A stretch of DNA of 64,000 nt from JACJWR01 sp963842975 (lineage in GTDB: Bacteria > Actinomycetota > Actinomycetes > S36-B12 > UBA10799), in NCBI GenBank assembly GCA_963842975.1, contig CAWJIH010000009.1, positions 682,001 through 746,000 of the forward strand, read 5' to 3'. The translations under genes and the position numbers were made by a program. The notes under the pieces were generated by a model, which made no database searches, was not told the DNA's origin, and was given only the letters and a program-made list of their open reading frames with translations. Of this stretch, positions 24,677 to 34,600 are shown piece by piece (position 1 is the first letter of the stretch; the number at the start of each line of letters is the position of its first letter).

Positions 24677-26084
24677 CCAGCAGATCGACATGAGCACTGG
24701 GCCAGTTCACTTCATTGGGGTGGGAGGGTCCGGGATGTCCGGGATCGCCCGCATTCTGCTGGCTGAGGGGGTCATCGTCACCGGAAGTGATGCCAAGGAT
24801 TCCCGGCGGCTGACGGCGCTGCGGGCGCTGGGGGCCGACATCGCAGTCGGTCATGACGCCAGCAACGTTCGCGATGACACCGCCGTTGTGGTGTGCTCGA
24901 CCGCCATTGCGGACAACAATCCAGAGGTGGTGCGTGCCAACGAATTGGGCGTGCCGATTCTGCACCGGTCGGAGGCTCTGGCCAAGGTGATGGAAGGTTC
25001 GCGGGTGGTCGCAGTCACGGGCACCCACGGCAAAACCACCACCACCTCCATGTTGACCGTCGCGTTGCAGGACTGCGGAGCCGAACCGAGTTTTGCGATC
25101 GGTGGCGAACTGCACGAGACCGGCGCCTATGCCCACCGCGGTTCCGGTGACGTTTTCGTCACCGAGGCCGACGAGAGTGACGGTTCCTTCCTGCGGCTTG
25201 GCGCAATCGCCGGGATCATCACCAACGTCGAACCAGACCACTTGAACTTCTGGAACGACTTCGAAAGTCTCATCGAAGCCTTCGAGAAGTTTGTACTTGA
25301 CATTGGCGAACGCGGCGGATTTGTGGTCGCCTGCGTCGACGACGAAGAAACCCGCAGCGTGATTCGGGTGGGCAAAGAAGCTGGGGTGGACGTGCGCACC
25401 TACGGCTTCTCGGAGGAGGCCGATTTCCACATCACCGTGCATGACCGCAGCGGAACGGGATGGACCTTCGATGTGGCTGTCCACGGCGTCCGCACCCCTC
25501 GGGTCACACTGCAGGTGCCGGGTGCGCATAACGTGCTCAATGCCACCGCAGCGTTGGCCACCGCAATCGGGCTGGGGTTCTCCGATGCCGATGCGGCCAA
25601 GGGTTTGGAAGCCTTCACCGGCACTCGACGCCGATTCGATTTTCGCGGCGAAGTGGGTGGGATCCGGGTATTCGACGACTTTGCCCACCACCCCACTGAG
25701 GTGGAGGCGACTTTGCGGGCAGCCCGCGAAGTCGCAGGTGAAGGACGCATCGTGATGGCATTTCAAGCCCATCACTACTACCGCACGGCCATGTTCGTCA
25801 AAGAGTTCGGCGCCGCCATGGGTCTTGCCGATGAAGTGGTGGTACTCGAAGTATTTGCCCCAGGCGAGGAACCAATTCCGGGGGCTAGTGGCCAGACCAT
25901 GGCCGCCGAGGTTCCGCTCCCCGCCGAGCAGGTGCTGTTCGAACCGAGCTCACCGCTGGTCCCGGGCCACCTGGTGGATCGTGCGTCGCCAGGCGACATC
26001 ATCATGACGATCGGGCAAGGCGACGTGGCACTGATGGCGCCGGCGATTCTGGATCTGCTCGAAGTTCGGGCTGAGGATCAATGA
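24663..26084 (+). CDS. murC: UDP-MurNAc:L-alanine ligase MurC
   Basis: A 473-residue Mur ligase that adds L-Ala, the first stem-peptide residue. Motifs: VHFIGVGGSGMSGIARIL, GSDAKDSRR, P-loop AVTGTHGKTTTTSM, ITNVEPDHLNFWNDFESL, the C-domain RRFDFRGEVGGIRVFDDFAHHPTEV and FQAHHYYRT. ATG 24663 has an AGGAGG 6 bases upstream and the gene overlaps the end of murG by 14 bp. It is followed by ftsQ with a 4-bp overlap. Confidence 0.95.
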   Translation: MSSNDQQIDMSTGPVHFIGVGGSGMSGIARILLAEGVIVTGSDAKDSRRLTALRALGADIAVGHDASNVRDDTAVVVCSTAIADNNPEVVRANELGVPILHRSEALAKVMEGSRVVAVTGTHGKTTTTSMLTVALQDCGAEPSFAIGGELHETGAYAHRGSGDVFVTEADESDGSFLRLGAIAGIITNVEPDHLNFWNDFESLIEAFEKFVLDIGERGGFVVACVDDEETRSVIRVGKEAGVDVRTYGFSEEADFHITVHDRSGTGWTFDVAVHGVRTPRVTLQVPGAHNVLNATAALATAIGLGFSDADAAKGLEAFTGTRRRFDFRGEVGGIRVFDDFAHHPTEVEATLRAAREVAGEGRIVMAFQAHHYYRTAMFVKEFGAAMGLADEVVVLEVFAPGEEPIPGASGQTMAAEVPLPAEQVLFEPSSPLVPGHLVDRASPGDIIMTIGQGDVALMAPAILDLLEVRAEDQ

Positions 26085-27067
26085 CGCTGATCCAATCGCC
26101 CCCCGAACCGCACGCAGAAAAATCGGTGGGCGACGAAGCACCACCGGAGGCAACAGAGGGTGCCGCACGTGGTTGGTGGCGTGGACGGCTCGCCATCTGG
26201 ATCGGTGCATTGGTGCTGCTCGTTGCCGGGGCCGCGTGGATGCTGTGGGGTTCGCCGTGGTTGCGGGTGGACACTGTGGACGTTCGGGGAGCTTCACCGG
26301 TGATGCGTGGGCCCATCGAAGCGGCCGCAGCCATCGAGCCCGGTGTGCCGATGATTCGCGTGGACACCGGCGCGGTCCAGGATCGGGTGAGTGACCTGGT
26401 GGAGGTGCAGTCAGTTCGGGTAGTCCGAGCGTGGCCGGGCACCATCGTGCTAGAGGTCCAGGAGCGGATGCCCGTGGGAGTGGTGCCAGCACCCGGTGGG
26501 GAGACCGAAGTGTTGGGCTCCGACGGAGGTTCCATGGCCACAGTGCCCACGCAACCTGCCGATTTGCCCGAGCTCCGCGCGAGCGTGCAGGACATCGGGA
26601 TTCTCACCGAGGCGATGTCGCACCTGACGCGTGAGATTCTGGCTGTCACCGAGTGGGCCTCCCTTAACGACGGTCGGATCGAACTGCAACTGCGGAATGG
26701 TGCGGGCACGGTGGTCTGGGGTGCTCCTGCCGACAATGCGACCAAGGCGGACGTGCTAGCGGTGCTGCTCATTTCGGCACCCGAGGCCAGGTGGTTTGAT
26801 CTGTCGTCTGCCCGGGCTCCGGTCACGGCCCTTGAGCGGCCGACTCGAGGTGCCAGCCCCTCTGCCGCGCCTGGCACCGAGGCCAACGACGCCACCGGCG
26901 GCGCTGCGGACACGTCTGTTGAGCAAGCACCAAGCACGACCAACGACCAATCGCAGGACACAACCGGCGGGCCGCTCCCGTCGACGCTGCCAGAGCCAAT
27001 GCCCGCCCAGGATCCGGCACAGCCCTATGGGGAGCAATTAGCGAAGCCGGCCACGGTGCAACAATAA
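26081..27067 (+). CDS. ftsQ: Cell division protein FtsQ
   Basis: A 328-residue bitopic protein between murC and ftsZ. A cytoplasmic N-terminus (about residues 1-38) precedes one transmembrane helix (about 39-58, LAIWIGALVLLVAGAAWMLW). A POTRA domain follows (LRVDTVDVRGASPVMRGPIEAAAAI) and then the FtsQ beta domain (VVRAWPGTIVLEVQERMPVGVV). A Ser/Thr/Pro/Asp-rich tail of about 70 residues at the C-terminus is unusual. It anchors the divisome subcomplex with FtsB and FtsL. Confidence 0.92.
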   Translation: MTLIQSPPEPHAEKSVGDEAPPEATEGAARGWWRGRLAIWIGALVLLVAGAAWMLWGSPWLRVDTVDVRGASPVMRGPIEAAAAIEPGVPMIRVDTGAVQDRVSDLVEVQSVRVVRAWPGTIVLEVQERMPVGVVPAPGGETEVLGSDGGSMATVPTQPADLPELRASVQDIGILTEAMSHLTREILAVTEWASLNDGRIELQLRNGAGTVVWGAPADNATKADVLAVLLISAPEARWFDLSSARAPVTALERPTRGASPSAAPGTEANDATGGAADTSVEQAPSTTNDQSQDTTGGPLPSTLPEPMPAQDPAQPYGEQLAKPATVQQ

Positions 27068-27427
27068 GTGTCAACTTGACATTGAGAGTAGGCGTCAGAT
27101 TGGCCTCCTGGCTGGTGTCTTCGCCGGGATGATCTCTGCGGCCCCTCAGTCAGTAAAGATGTTGCAAAAATGTGATCCGTTTTCCAGGCTCCAGCCGCGA
27201 GGCGTCTTGCCCTATGTTGCCCGCAATGACTAGCGTGGTGGCAGGATTGACGGACCTTGAATCAAACCGTGAACTTGATGTTGAAGGTTCACGGAGCGGT
27301 TTCCAGTCCGGTTTGTGAGGTTGGCCGAACGCGCCCGGAGGGTGCCGCGTAGGCTCTGCTCACAGCGATCCTCAACGCAGACCAGTCTTCGTCGCCGGCA
27401 ACGCGACAACCTCGGAAGGAACAACAC
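27068..27427 (+). promoter_or_regulatory. ftsQ-ftsZ intergenic region with two palindromes
   Basis: This 360-bp stretch holds no gene. Directly after ftsQ lies the palindrome TGTCAACTTGACA (27069-27081), whose right half is also a consensus -35 TTGACA, although I see no good -10 at proper distance. Further on, 8-bp arms at 27267-27274 and 27287-27294 enclose 12 bases, about 135 bp before ftsZ. In actinobacteria ftsZ is usually transcribed from extra promoters in this interval, so both elements are candidate control sites. A GGAAGGA ribosome binding site precedes the ftsZ GTG. Confidence 0.55.
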
Positions 27428-28576
27428 GTGGCGTCTCCGCAAAACTACCTCGCCGTCATCAAAGTCGTCGGTATCGGCGGGGGCGGTGTCAACGCGGTAA
27501 ACCGCATGATCGAGTCCGGTCTCAAGGGCGTCGAGTTCATCGCGATCAACACCGATGCCCAGGCATTGCTGATGAGCGACGCCGACGTGAAGCTGGACAT
27601 CGGTCGCGAACTGACCAGGGGTCTCGGGGCAGGTGCCGATCCGGAGATCGGCAAGCGGGCCGCCGAAGATCACCAGCAGGAAATTGAGGAAGTCCTCAAG
27701 GGCGCAGACATGGTCTTCGTGACGGCTGGCGAAGGCGGTGGCACCGGCACCGGCGGCGCCCCTGTGGTCGCCAAGATCGCGAAGGGGATGGGTGCGCTCA
27801 CCATCGGCGTCGTCACTCGACCGTTCATGTTTGAAGGCCGCCGGCGCGCCACCCAAGCTGAAAGTGGCATCGACGGGCTGCGCACCGAGGTCGACACCCT
27901 CATCGTGATCCCCAATGACCGGTTGTTGATGCTCTCGGATCGCAAGATCAGCGTGATCGACGCTTTCAAGCAGGCCGACCAGGTGCTGTACCAGGGTGTG
28001 TCGGGCATCACCGACCTCATCACTACGCCGGGTCTGATCAACCTCGACTTCGCCGACGTCAAGTCGGTTATGCACAGCGCCGGTTCGGCGCTGATGGGTA
28101 TCGGCTCGGCGCGCGGTGAGAACCGTGCGATTGCCGCTGCCGAAGAGGCAATCTCCTCGCCGCTACTTGAGGCCAGCATCGAAGGCGCCCACGGCGTGCT
28201 GCTGAGCATCTCCGGCGGTAGCGACCTAGGTCTGTTCGAAATCAACGAAGCAGCCAAGTTGGTGGCGGACTCGGCTCACCCAGAAGCCAACATCATCTTT
28301 GGTGCTGTCATTGATGACACCCTCGGCGATGAGGTGCGCATCACCGTGATCGCCGCCGGCTTCGACGGCGGTCAACCGCAGCCACTGAAGCCCAAAGCCG
28401 CCCAGCAGGGTCAGGGCCGCCAGGCCGCTGGCGGCGCGTCGTCGGCCGCGCAGGCTGCCGCAGCAGCGCGCTCGGCCAGTGGTCGGCCAGGGGCCGACTC
28501 TGCTGTCCGCGAAGTCAAGTTCGACTCCGACTCCGCTGGCACGGAAGATCTCGACGTCCCCGACTTTCTGAAGTAG
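27428..28576 (+). CDS. ftsZ: Cell division GTPase FtsZ
   Basis: A 382-residue tubulin-like GTPase forming the Z ring. Signature features: IKVVGIGGGGVNAVNRMIE at the N-terminus, FIAINTDAQAL, the tubulin motif GGGTGTG (residues 103-109), the T7-loop NLDFADVKSVM, and the conserved C-terminal peptide DLDVPDFLK that binds SepF/FtsA-type partners and FtsW. A variable Ala/Gly/Gln-rich linker separates the GTPase core from that tail. GTG 27428 gives the standard N-terminus. Confidence 0.97.
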   Translation: MASPQNYLAVIKVVGIGGGGVNAVNRMIESGLKGVEFIAINTDAQALLMSDADVKLDIGRELTRGLGAGADPEIGKRAAEDHQQEIEEVLKGADMVFVTAGEGGGTGTGGAPVVAKIAKGMGALTIGVVTRPFMFEGRRRATQAESGIDGLRTEVDTLIVIPNDRLLMLSDRKISVIDAFKQADQVLYQGVSGITDLITTPGLINLDFADVKSVMHSAGSALMGIGSARGENRAIAAAEEAISSPLLEASIEGAHGVLLSISGGSDLGLFEINEAAKLVADSAHPEANIIFGAVIDDTLGDEVRITVIAAGFDGGQPQPLKPKAAQQGQGRQAAGGASSAAQAAAAARSASGRPGADSAVREVKFDSDSAGTEDLDVPDFLK

Positions 28577-28591
28577 CGAGGCGACAGGGGC

Positions 28592-29353
28592 GTGACGCAT
28601 TGGTACGGCCAAGTTTCTCGGTTGGAGCAGACTGGGGAACCACCCGACCGCGCTGGTCACTGGCTGTTCACGTCTAGGTTCGGCGGAACCTCCGAGGCGC
28701 CTTTTGACGACTGGAACTTGGCTGCCCACGTTGGCGACGACGAGGCGCACGTGGCGGCCAACCGTGCCCAGATAGCGAATTTGGCGGAGGTCGCCGCCGA
28801 TCGCGTGGTTTTCATGCGCCAGTGCCACAGCGCCGATGTGGAGATCGTCGACTCCGGCGCGGTGGGTGAGGTGCAGGCGGTCGACGGATTGGTCACCAGC
28901 ACACCGGGGTTGGTTGTGGTGGCGCTGGCCGCGGACTGTGTGCCGGTGGCCATGGTGGATGTCGAGGCTGGCGTCGTTGCGGCGGTCCACTCCGGCTGGC
29001 AGGGGATGGTCTCCGACGTCGTTGGTACGGCTTTGGTGGCGATGCAAGACCTCGGCGCGAAGCGGGAACGCATCCGAGTCGCGCTCGGGCCGGCCATTTG
29101 TGGTCCGTGCTATCCGGTGCCGCCCGAGCGTGCCCGCGAGGCGGCTGAAGCCCAGCCCGCGTGTGCTGCCACCGCACCAGACGGTCAACCCGGAATCGAT
29201 GTCCGGGCCGGGCTTGTCGCCCGACTCAAGGGCGCAGGAGTGCAGGTGGAACTTGTTGGCGGGTGCACTGCCGAAGATCCCCAGTTGTTTTCCTACCGTC
29301 GCGATGGGCTCACTGGCCGCCAAGGAGTCGCCGTGTGGTGGACGCAGCGATGA
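28592..29353 (+). CDS. pgeF: Laccase-domain purine nucleoside phosphorylase-like protein (YfiH/PgeF family)
   Basis: A 253-residue YfiH/DUF152 protein. The conserved metal-site residues are visible: His in RQCHSADV, Cys in AADCVPV and His in AVHSGWQGM. The C-terminal GPAICGPCYPVP and CTAEDPQLFSYRRDG also match. Characterised members act on purine nucleosides; in E. coli the homologue edits cytoplasmic peptidoglycan precursors, which fits the position right after ftsZ. GTG start 15 bp after ftsZ. It overlaps the proposed yggS start (ATGA at 29350-29353). Confidence 0.9.
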   Translation: MTHWYGQVSRLEQTGEPPDRAGHWLFTSRFGGTSEAPFDDWNLAAHVGDDEAHVAANRAQIANLAEVAADRVVFMRQCHSADVEIVDSGAVGEVQAVDGLVTSTPGLVVVALAADCVPVAMVDVEAGVVAAVHSGWQGMVSDVVGTALVAMQDLGAKRERIRVALGPAICGPCYPVPPERAREAAEAQPACAATAPDGQPGIDVRAGLVARLKGAGVQVELVGGCTAEDPQLFSYRRDGLTGRQGVAVWWTQR

Positions 29354-30079
29354 CCGACGGACACTTCGTTTCCGGCGAGCGAATCAGCGAACTTGATCAG
29401 GCCGTCACAGCCGCGCGGTCGGCAATTGACTGACGCAGCTCTAGCGGCCGGCCGAGCGGCGGGTTCCGTGGAGATCGTCGCGGTCACCAAGAAGTTCCCC
29501 GCCTCAGACGTGTCCGCACTTGCGGAGTTGGGCATCACCCATGTGGGGGAGAATCGGCACCAAGAGGGCGCGGCCAAGCGCATAGCTGTGCCGAACGCCA
29601 GCCTGACCTGGCACTTCGTCGGCCAGTTGCAGACCAACAAGGCTCGCGTTGTGACCGGTTTCGCCGACCAGGTGGACACGGTTGACCGGCTAGCGTTGGT
29701 GGCAGCCCTGGAGCGTGGGGCGGCATTTCACGGCCGCATCATCGATTGCCTCGTGCAGGTGAGCCTCGACCCCAACCCCGACACTTCGATGCACCGTGGC
29801 GGCTGTCTTCCCGACGATGCGCTGGCGATCGCTGCTGCCATCGACACATCGGAGCACCTAAGGCTGCGTGGCGTGATGGGGATGGCTCCACTGGACCAGA
29901 ATCCACCGGAGGCCTTTGCGCTGCTGGCCCGGGTCGCGGATCAGATCCGTGCAGCGCACCCCAATGCGACCGACATTTCCGCGGGGATGAGCGGCGATTT
30001 TCCAGCTGCCATCGCAGCCGGCGCGACACACGTAAGACTAGGCACGGCGATCCTCGGGGAGCGCCCCCAAGTCGGGTAA
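29350..30079 (+). CDS. YggS-family PLP-binding homeostasis protein (frameshift near the 5' end)
   Basis: A pyridoxal-phosphate-binding protein of the YggS/PROSC family, involved in PLP homeostasis. From about 29430 onward the family text is complete: VEIVAVTKKFPASDV with the PLP lysine, HVGENRHQEGAAKR, WHFVGQLQTNKAR, VDRLALVAALE, LQVSLDPNP, GMSGDFPAAIAAGATHVRLGTAILGER. The natural start, ATG 29350, makes the usual 4-bp overlap with pgeF and yields MTDGHFVSGERISELDQAVT but reads into TGA at 29431-29433. Removing one base near 29430 joins ARSAI to TDAALAAGR, as expected. Otherwise translation would have to start at TTG 29393, giving an atypical N-terminus. Sequence error is likely. Confidence 0.8.
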
Positions 30080-30199
30080 CGTGCAGGTATCTCGCAGGCC
30101 GGGTGCACGACTCCGGATCAGGCGGGACCACCGCCCCCGTTAGACATTCACGTAAGCAGTGCAGACAACGCTCCACATTCGGTGCAGGAGGAGACTTTC

Positions 30200-30664
30200 A
30201 TGGCTGGTGCGATCCGACGGATGGCCACCTACCTCGGTCTAGTCGAGGATGACCAGTACTACACCGACCACGACGGACATCGTCCGGTCGATCGTGTGGC
30301 CGTGAACCAGCACTCGGCGGACCCTTCGGTTCATGAGGAAAAACCCAACGCGGACGTGCACCAACTGGCGCGGCCCTGGGAGCGTCCCGGCTACCGGATC
30401 GCCAGCGTTCTCCCCACCACCTACAACGACGCCCGTCGGATCGGCGAGGAGTTCCGTAGCAACGCTCCTGTGATCATGGACCTCACTTCCATGTCCGATG
30501 CTGATGCCAAGCGAATCGTCGATTTTGCCGCCGGTCTAGTATTTGGGTTACACGGCAGTATCGAGCGCATCACGCCTAAGGTCTTTCTTCTCTCGCCGGA
30601 CGGTGTTGATGTCTCGGCAATCGCGCGCGAGCAAGTGAGCGGTACCGCTCACCACTCGCGCTGA
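30200..30664 (+). CDS. sepF: Cell division protein SepF
   Basis: A 154-residue cytoplasmic protein. The N-terminus MAGAIRRMATYLGLVEDDQYY is the amphipathic membrane-targeting helix typical of SepF, followed by an acidic linker. The C-terminal FtsZ-binding domain includes RIASVLPTTYNDARRIGEEF, NAPVIMDLTSMSDADAKRIVDFAAGLVFGLHGSIERI and KVFLLSPDGVDV. It tethers FtsZ to the membrane in bacteria lacking FtsA. ATG 30200 follows AGGAGGAG. The 120-bp space before it shows no gene. Confidence 0.95.
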   Translation: MAGAIRRMATYLGLVEDDQYYTDHDGHRPVDRVAVNQHSADPSVHEEKPNADVHQLARPWERPGYRIASVLPTTYNDARRIGEEFRSNAPVIMDLTSMSDADAKRIVDFAAGLVFGLHGSIERITPKVFLLSPDGVDVSAIAREQVSGTAHHSR

Positions 30665-30691
30665 TTCCCCACCACCCTACGGAGATTCAGC

Positions 30692-30976
30692 ATGAGCAGC
30701 ATCGGGCAAATCATTGCGACGGTGCTTTGGCTATACATCCTGGTGTTGTTCGCACGGTTCGCCTTCGACCTCATTCAGATGCTTTCCCGGGACTGGACTC
30801 CCAAAGGACCGATCCTGATCGTTGCTGAAACGGTCTACACCCTCACTGATCCACCGCTGAACTTTCTGCGTCGCTTCATCCCCCCACTGCGACTGGGAGG
30901 GGTGGCGCTTGACCTCTCCTTCCTGGTGCTGCTCATACTGTTGCAGGTGGGCATCGCGGTTGCGTCTGCCCTCTAG
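30692..30976 (+). CDS. YggT family membrane protein
   Basis: A 94-residue protein with two transmembrane helices (about residues 6-24 and 68-90). Between them lies a reentrant-like segment VYTLTDPPLNFLRRFIPPLRLGGVALDLSFLV, which is the YggT hallmark. In actinobacteria it lies between sepF and divIVA, as here. Its role is not firmly established; membrane integrity or division has been proposed for homologues. ATG 30692 is preceded by ACGGAGA. Confidence 0.88.
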   Translation: MSSIGQIIATVLWLYILVLFARFAFDLIQMLSRDWTPKGPILIVAETVYTLTDPPLNFLRRFIPPLRLGGVALDLSFLVLLILLQVGIAVASAL

Positions 30977-31006
30977 CGCGCAGCAGACCGTACAGGAGTG
31001 GTGTGA

Positions 31007-31612
31007 GTGTCGTATTCCTCGAGATCGGCGTCAGCCGGGCCCCATCGTCGGCCGGTGACCGCCAGTGAGGTGCGGTCGGTAGTTTTCACGACCACCCGAA
31101 TGCGCCTGGGCTACGACGTAGAAGAGGTCGACTCGTTCCTGGATCAGGTCGAGTGGAGCATGGAACAGATGGTCGCCGAGATCACTCGGTTGCAGCGTCA
31201 AATCGCAGATATCGACCAAGCTCACGCCGCGAGCCTGGACCAGGCCCGGATGACCGCACACAATCTGCTCCTTATGCTGGGCGGAACACCCGGCGCTTCC
31301 GGTTCCCCGAGCGTGGGTCAGCAGCCTCAACTCGTGGCCCCGCAGCCCCCGCAGATGCAACCGCGTCGAGCCGCCAACACCCCGCCACCGGTGTGGAACA
31401 ACCCGAATGCGGCCCCTGCAACGATGCCGGGCGCCGGCGCTGTAATAAACGGCCCCACAGTTGGCGCGATGCCGGGCGGCGCAGCTCAACAGGCGCCCCT
31501 CGCACTTGCGCCACCTCCTAGCGGCAGGCCCGCCGCCAACCTTCCGCCGCCGCCCGGACTCGGCCAGGCAGCGGCGGGGAATCCTTGGTCGTTTCCACCG
31601 CCGCGCGGGTAG
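31007..31612 (+). CDS. DivIVA domain protein (Wag31-like), short form
   Basis: A 201-residue protein. After a basic N-terminal tail, the DivIVA lipid-binding/coiled-coil domain is clear: VTASEVRSVVFTTTRMRLGYDVEEVDSFLDQVEWSMEQMVAEI (about residues 18-60), continuing as a coiled coil to about 88. The rest is Pro/Gln/Ala-rich and disordered. Wag31 proteins at this locus are usually longer, with a second coiled coil for tetramerisation; that part is missing here. It should mark curved membrane such as poles or septum. GTG 31007 has AGGAG upstream (31 kb junction TACAGGAGTGG). Confidence 0.82.
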   Translation: MSYSSRSASAGPHRRPVTASEVRSVVFTTTRMRLGYDVEEVDSFLDQVEWSMEQMVAEITRLQRQIADIDQAHAASLDQARMTAHNLLLMLGGTPGASGSPSVGQQPQLVAPQPPQMQPRRAANTPPPVWNNPNAAPATMPGAGAVINGPTVGAMPGGAAQQAPLALAPPPSGRPAANLPPPPGLGQAAAGNPWSFPPPRG

Positions 31613-31685
31613 CGTAGGCGGCCATTCCAGGCGCCTGAACCTCAGTCGCTGGTGCAGACGGCTTGCGCAACCACCCTGGCCGAGG

Positions 31686-34600
31686 TCAGCCGGTGGCTTT
31701 CGTCAACGAAAAAGCCATGCCCAAGTCCGCCAGCGTCACGGCCGCTGCAGTCACATCGCCAGGCGCGAAACGTACTGCCAGCACCTCTTCTGCGATGCCG
31801 TCGGCGTGTTCACTGAGCACTTCGCGGGCGGCATCGCTGTCGGTCCGATAGGCCACCTCAATCCGATCGGTGACATCAAATCCGGCGCTCTTACGGGCCT
31901 CCTGCAAGGCTCGGACAACTTCCCTGACGTTGCCAAGCCGAATCAGATCTTCGGTGAGTTCCAGGTCCAGCGCAACGGTGGCCCCGTCCGTGCTGGCCAC
32001 GCTCCAGCCAGCCACCGGACGCTCAGTGATGATCACCTCATCGGGGCTGAGAGTTTCGACGCCTTCCTCGGTCGACACGGTCACGGATCCTGCCGCCCGC
32101 ATCGATTCGGCGACCTCGGCCGGAGCCAACTCGCCCAGCGCCGCTGCAATCACCGGCGTCCGCTTGCCGAATCGCTTTCCCAGTGCGCGGAAATTCGGCT
32201 TCACACTCACTTCAACCAAGTCGCCGGCTTCTTCGGATAGCGGCACCACCGACAGCACGTTGACCTCTTCGGTGAACTGTGCCCGCAGATCCTCGGCCAT
32301 TGTGCTCCAGCGAGTGGCGGCCACAAGGGCCCTGCCCAACGGTTGCCGGGTGCGCACGCCGGACTCGGCACGAGCCGACCGGCCAAGGTCCACCAACGAT
32401 CGCACGGCCGCGACATCTGCGGCCAGGGAGTCGTCAATATCCGATTCGCGCACCTGCGGCCACTGCGCGAGGTGCACCGAGTCCAGGCCAGTTTCCTCGG
32501 CGAACAGGTCGGTCCAGACTCGCTCTGTGATGAAGGGGGTGAACGGGGCCATCAGCAGCGTGACGGTGCGCAGCGCCTCGTGCAGGGTGGCTAACGCGGC
32601 CGGATCGCCCTGCCAGAAGCGGCGCCGACTCCGACGCACGTACCAGTTGGATAAGTCGTCGACGAAGCTGGTGAGCACCCGTCCTGCGACTTGGGTATCG
32701 AAGGCCTCCAGCGCCGCGGTGACTTCGCGGATCGTGCGTTGACCCTCGGAACTCACCCACCGGTCGAGCGAGGTGTACTCCAGGTCCTGGCGATCAGCGC
32801 TCGGATCCCAGCCGGCGATACGCCCGTAGAGCGATTGGAAACTGACCGTGTTCCAGTAGGTCAGCAGCACGCGGCGGACTACATCGTCGATTGCCTCGTG
32901 ACTCACCCTGCGGGCCTGCCAGGGCGATCCGGAGGCCAGCATGAACCAGCGCACCGCGTCGGCGCCGTGGGCGTCCATCAACGGGATCGGTTGGAGCACG
33001 TTGCCAAGGTGCTTGCTCATCTTGCGGCCTTGGGCATCGAGGATGTGACCCAGGCACAGCACGTTGCGGTAGGACGACTGGTCGAATACCAAAGTGCCCA
33101 CTGCCATCAGGGTGTAGAACCAGCCGCGGGTCTGGTCGATCGCCTCGCACACGAAATCGGCCGGGTAGCGGGACTTGAACAGTTCCACATTGCGGTGTGG
33201 GTAGCCGAATTGGGCAAACGGCATCGCACCGGAGTCGTACCAGCAGTCGATGACCTCGGGCACGCGGTGGGCGGTGTCGCCACATTGCGCGCAGGCAATC
33301 GTGACATCGTCGACGAAGGGTCGGTGCGGGTCGAGACCTTCAAGGTTGCGCCCGGCCTTGTCGGAAAGGTCTGCGAGTGATTCGACGGCCGTGATGTGCC
33401 CGGCTGGGCAGCGCCACAGCGGCAGCGGGGTGCCCCAGTAGCGGTTGCGCGACAACGCCCAGTCGATGTTGTTGGCCAGCCAGTCGCCGTAGCGGCCGTC
33501 CCGGATCGTCTCCGGGATCCAGTTCGTGCGGGCGTTCTCGCGTACCAACTCTTCCTTGATCGCGGTGGTCTTGATGTACCAGGAAGGTTGGGCGTAGTAG
33601 AGCAGCGGCGTGTGGCATCGCCAACAATGCGGGTAGTTGTGTTCGTAGTCCAGCAGCTGGAACAGCAATCCGCGGGCCTGCAGGTCGCTGACCAGAGTCT
33701 TATCGGCGTCCTTGAAGAACATCCCGCCGATAAGGGGTAGGTCAGCGTCGAAGGTGCCGTCGGCGTGGACCGGGTTGACCACCGGGAGGTCGTACCCGCG
33801 AGCCACCGCGAGGTCGTCGGCGCCGAACGCCGGAGCGATGTGCACCAGGCCGGATCCATCGTCGGTGGTGACGTAGTCGCCGAGGATCACGAAGTGCGCC
33901 CCCGGCACGTCCACAAGGTCGAAGGGGGGCCGATAGCTGTGGTGCTCCAGATCGCTGCCCGACACCGTCGCCAGCACCTCGGCATCCGGCGAGATCTTCT
34001 GCCGCAGCGCCTCGGCCACCACAAGAGTCTCATCCTCCGGAGTGCGAATCACGGCATAGTCCGCAGTGGGCGAGACCGCGACTGCGGTGTTGGACACCAA
34101 CGTCCAAGGGGTGGTGGTCCACACCAGCAGCGTGAGGCCATCGAAACGGTCGAGCAGTTCACCAGAGGTCACCGGCATCCGGACGAACACCGACGGGTCG
34201 TGCACGGTTTCGTAGCCTTGAGCCAGTTCGTGGTCGCTGAGGGTGGTGCCGCAGCGCGGGCAATAAGGCGAGACGCGGTGATCTTCGACGAGCAGACCGG
34301 ACTTGTGGATCTGCGCCAGCGACCACCACACGCTTTCGATGTAGTCCCCGGACATGGTCCAGTAGGCGTCGTCCATGTCCACCCAGTAGCCCATGCGCTC
34401 GGTCATCACGCCGAACTCGTCGACGTGGCGCAGCACCGATTCACGGCATTTGGCGTTGAACGCCTCAATGCCATACGCCTCGATGTCGGGCTTGCCGGAG
34501 AATCCCAACTCCTTTTCCACGGCCAGTTCCACAGGCAGGCCGTGGCAGTCCCAGCCGGCCTTGCGCGGAACATAACGGCCCTGCATGGTCTTGAAGCGTG

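Noticed and set aside
27069..27104. Full ftsZ promoter based on TTGACA
   Set aside because: No -10 hexamer within 16-19 bp; kept only as a palindrome.
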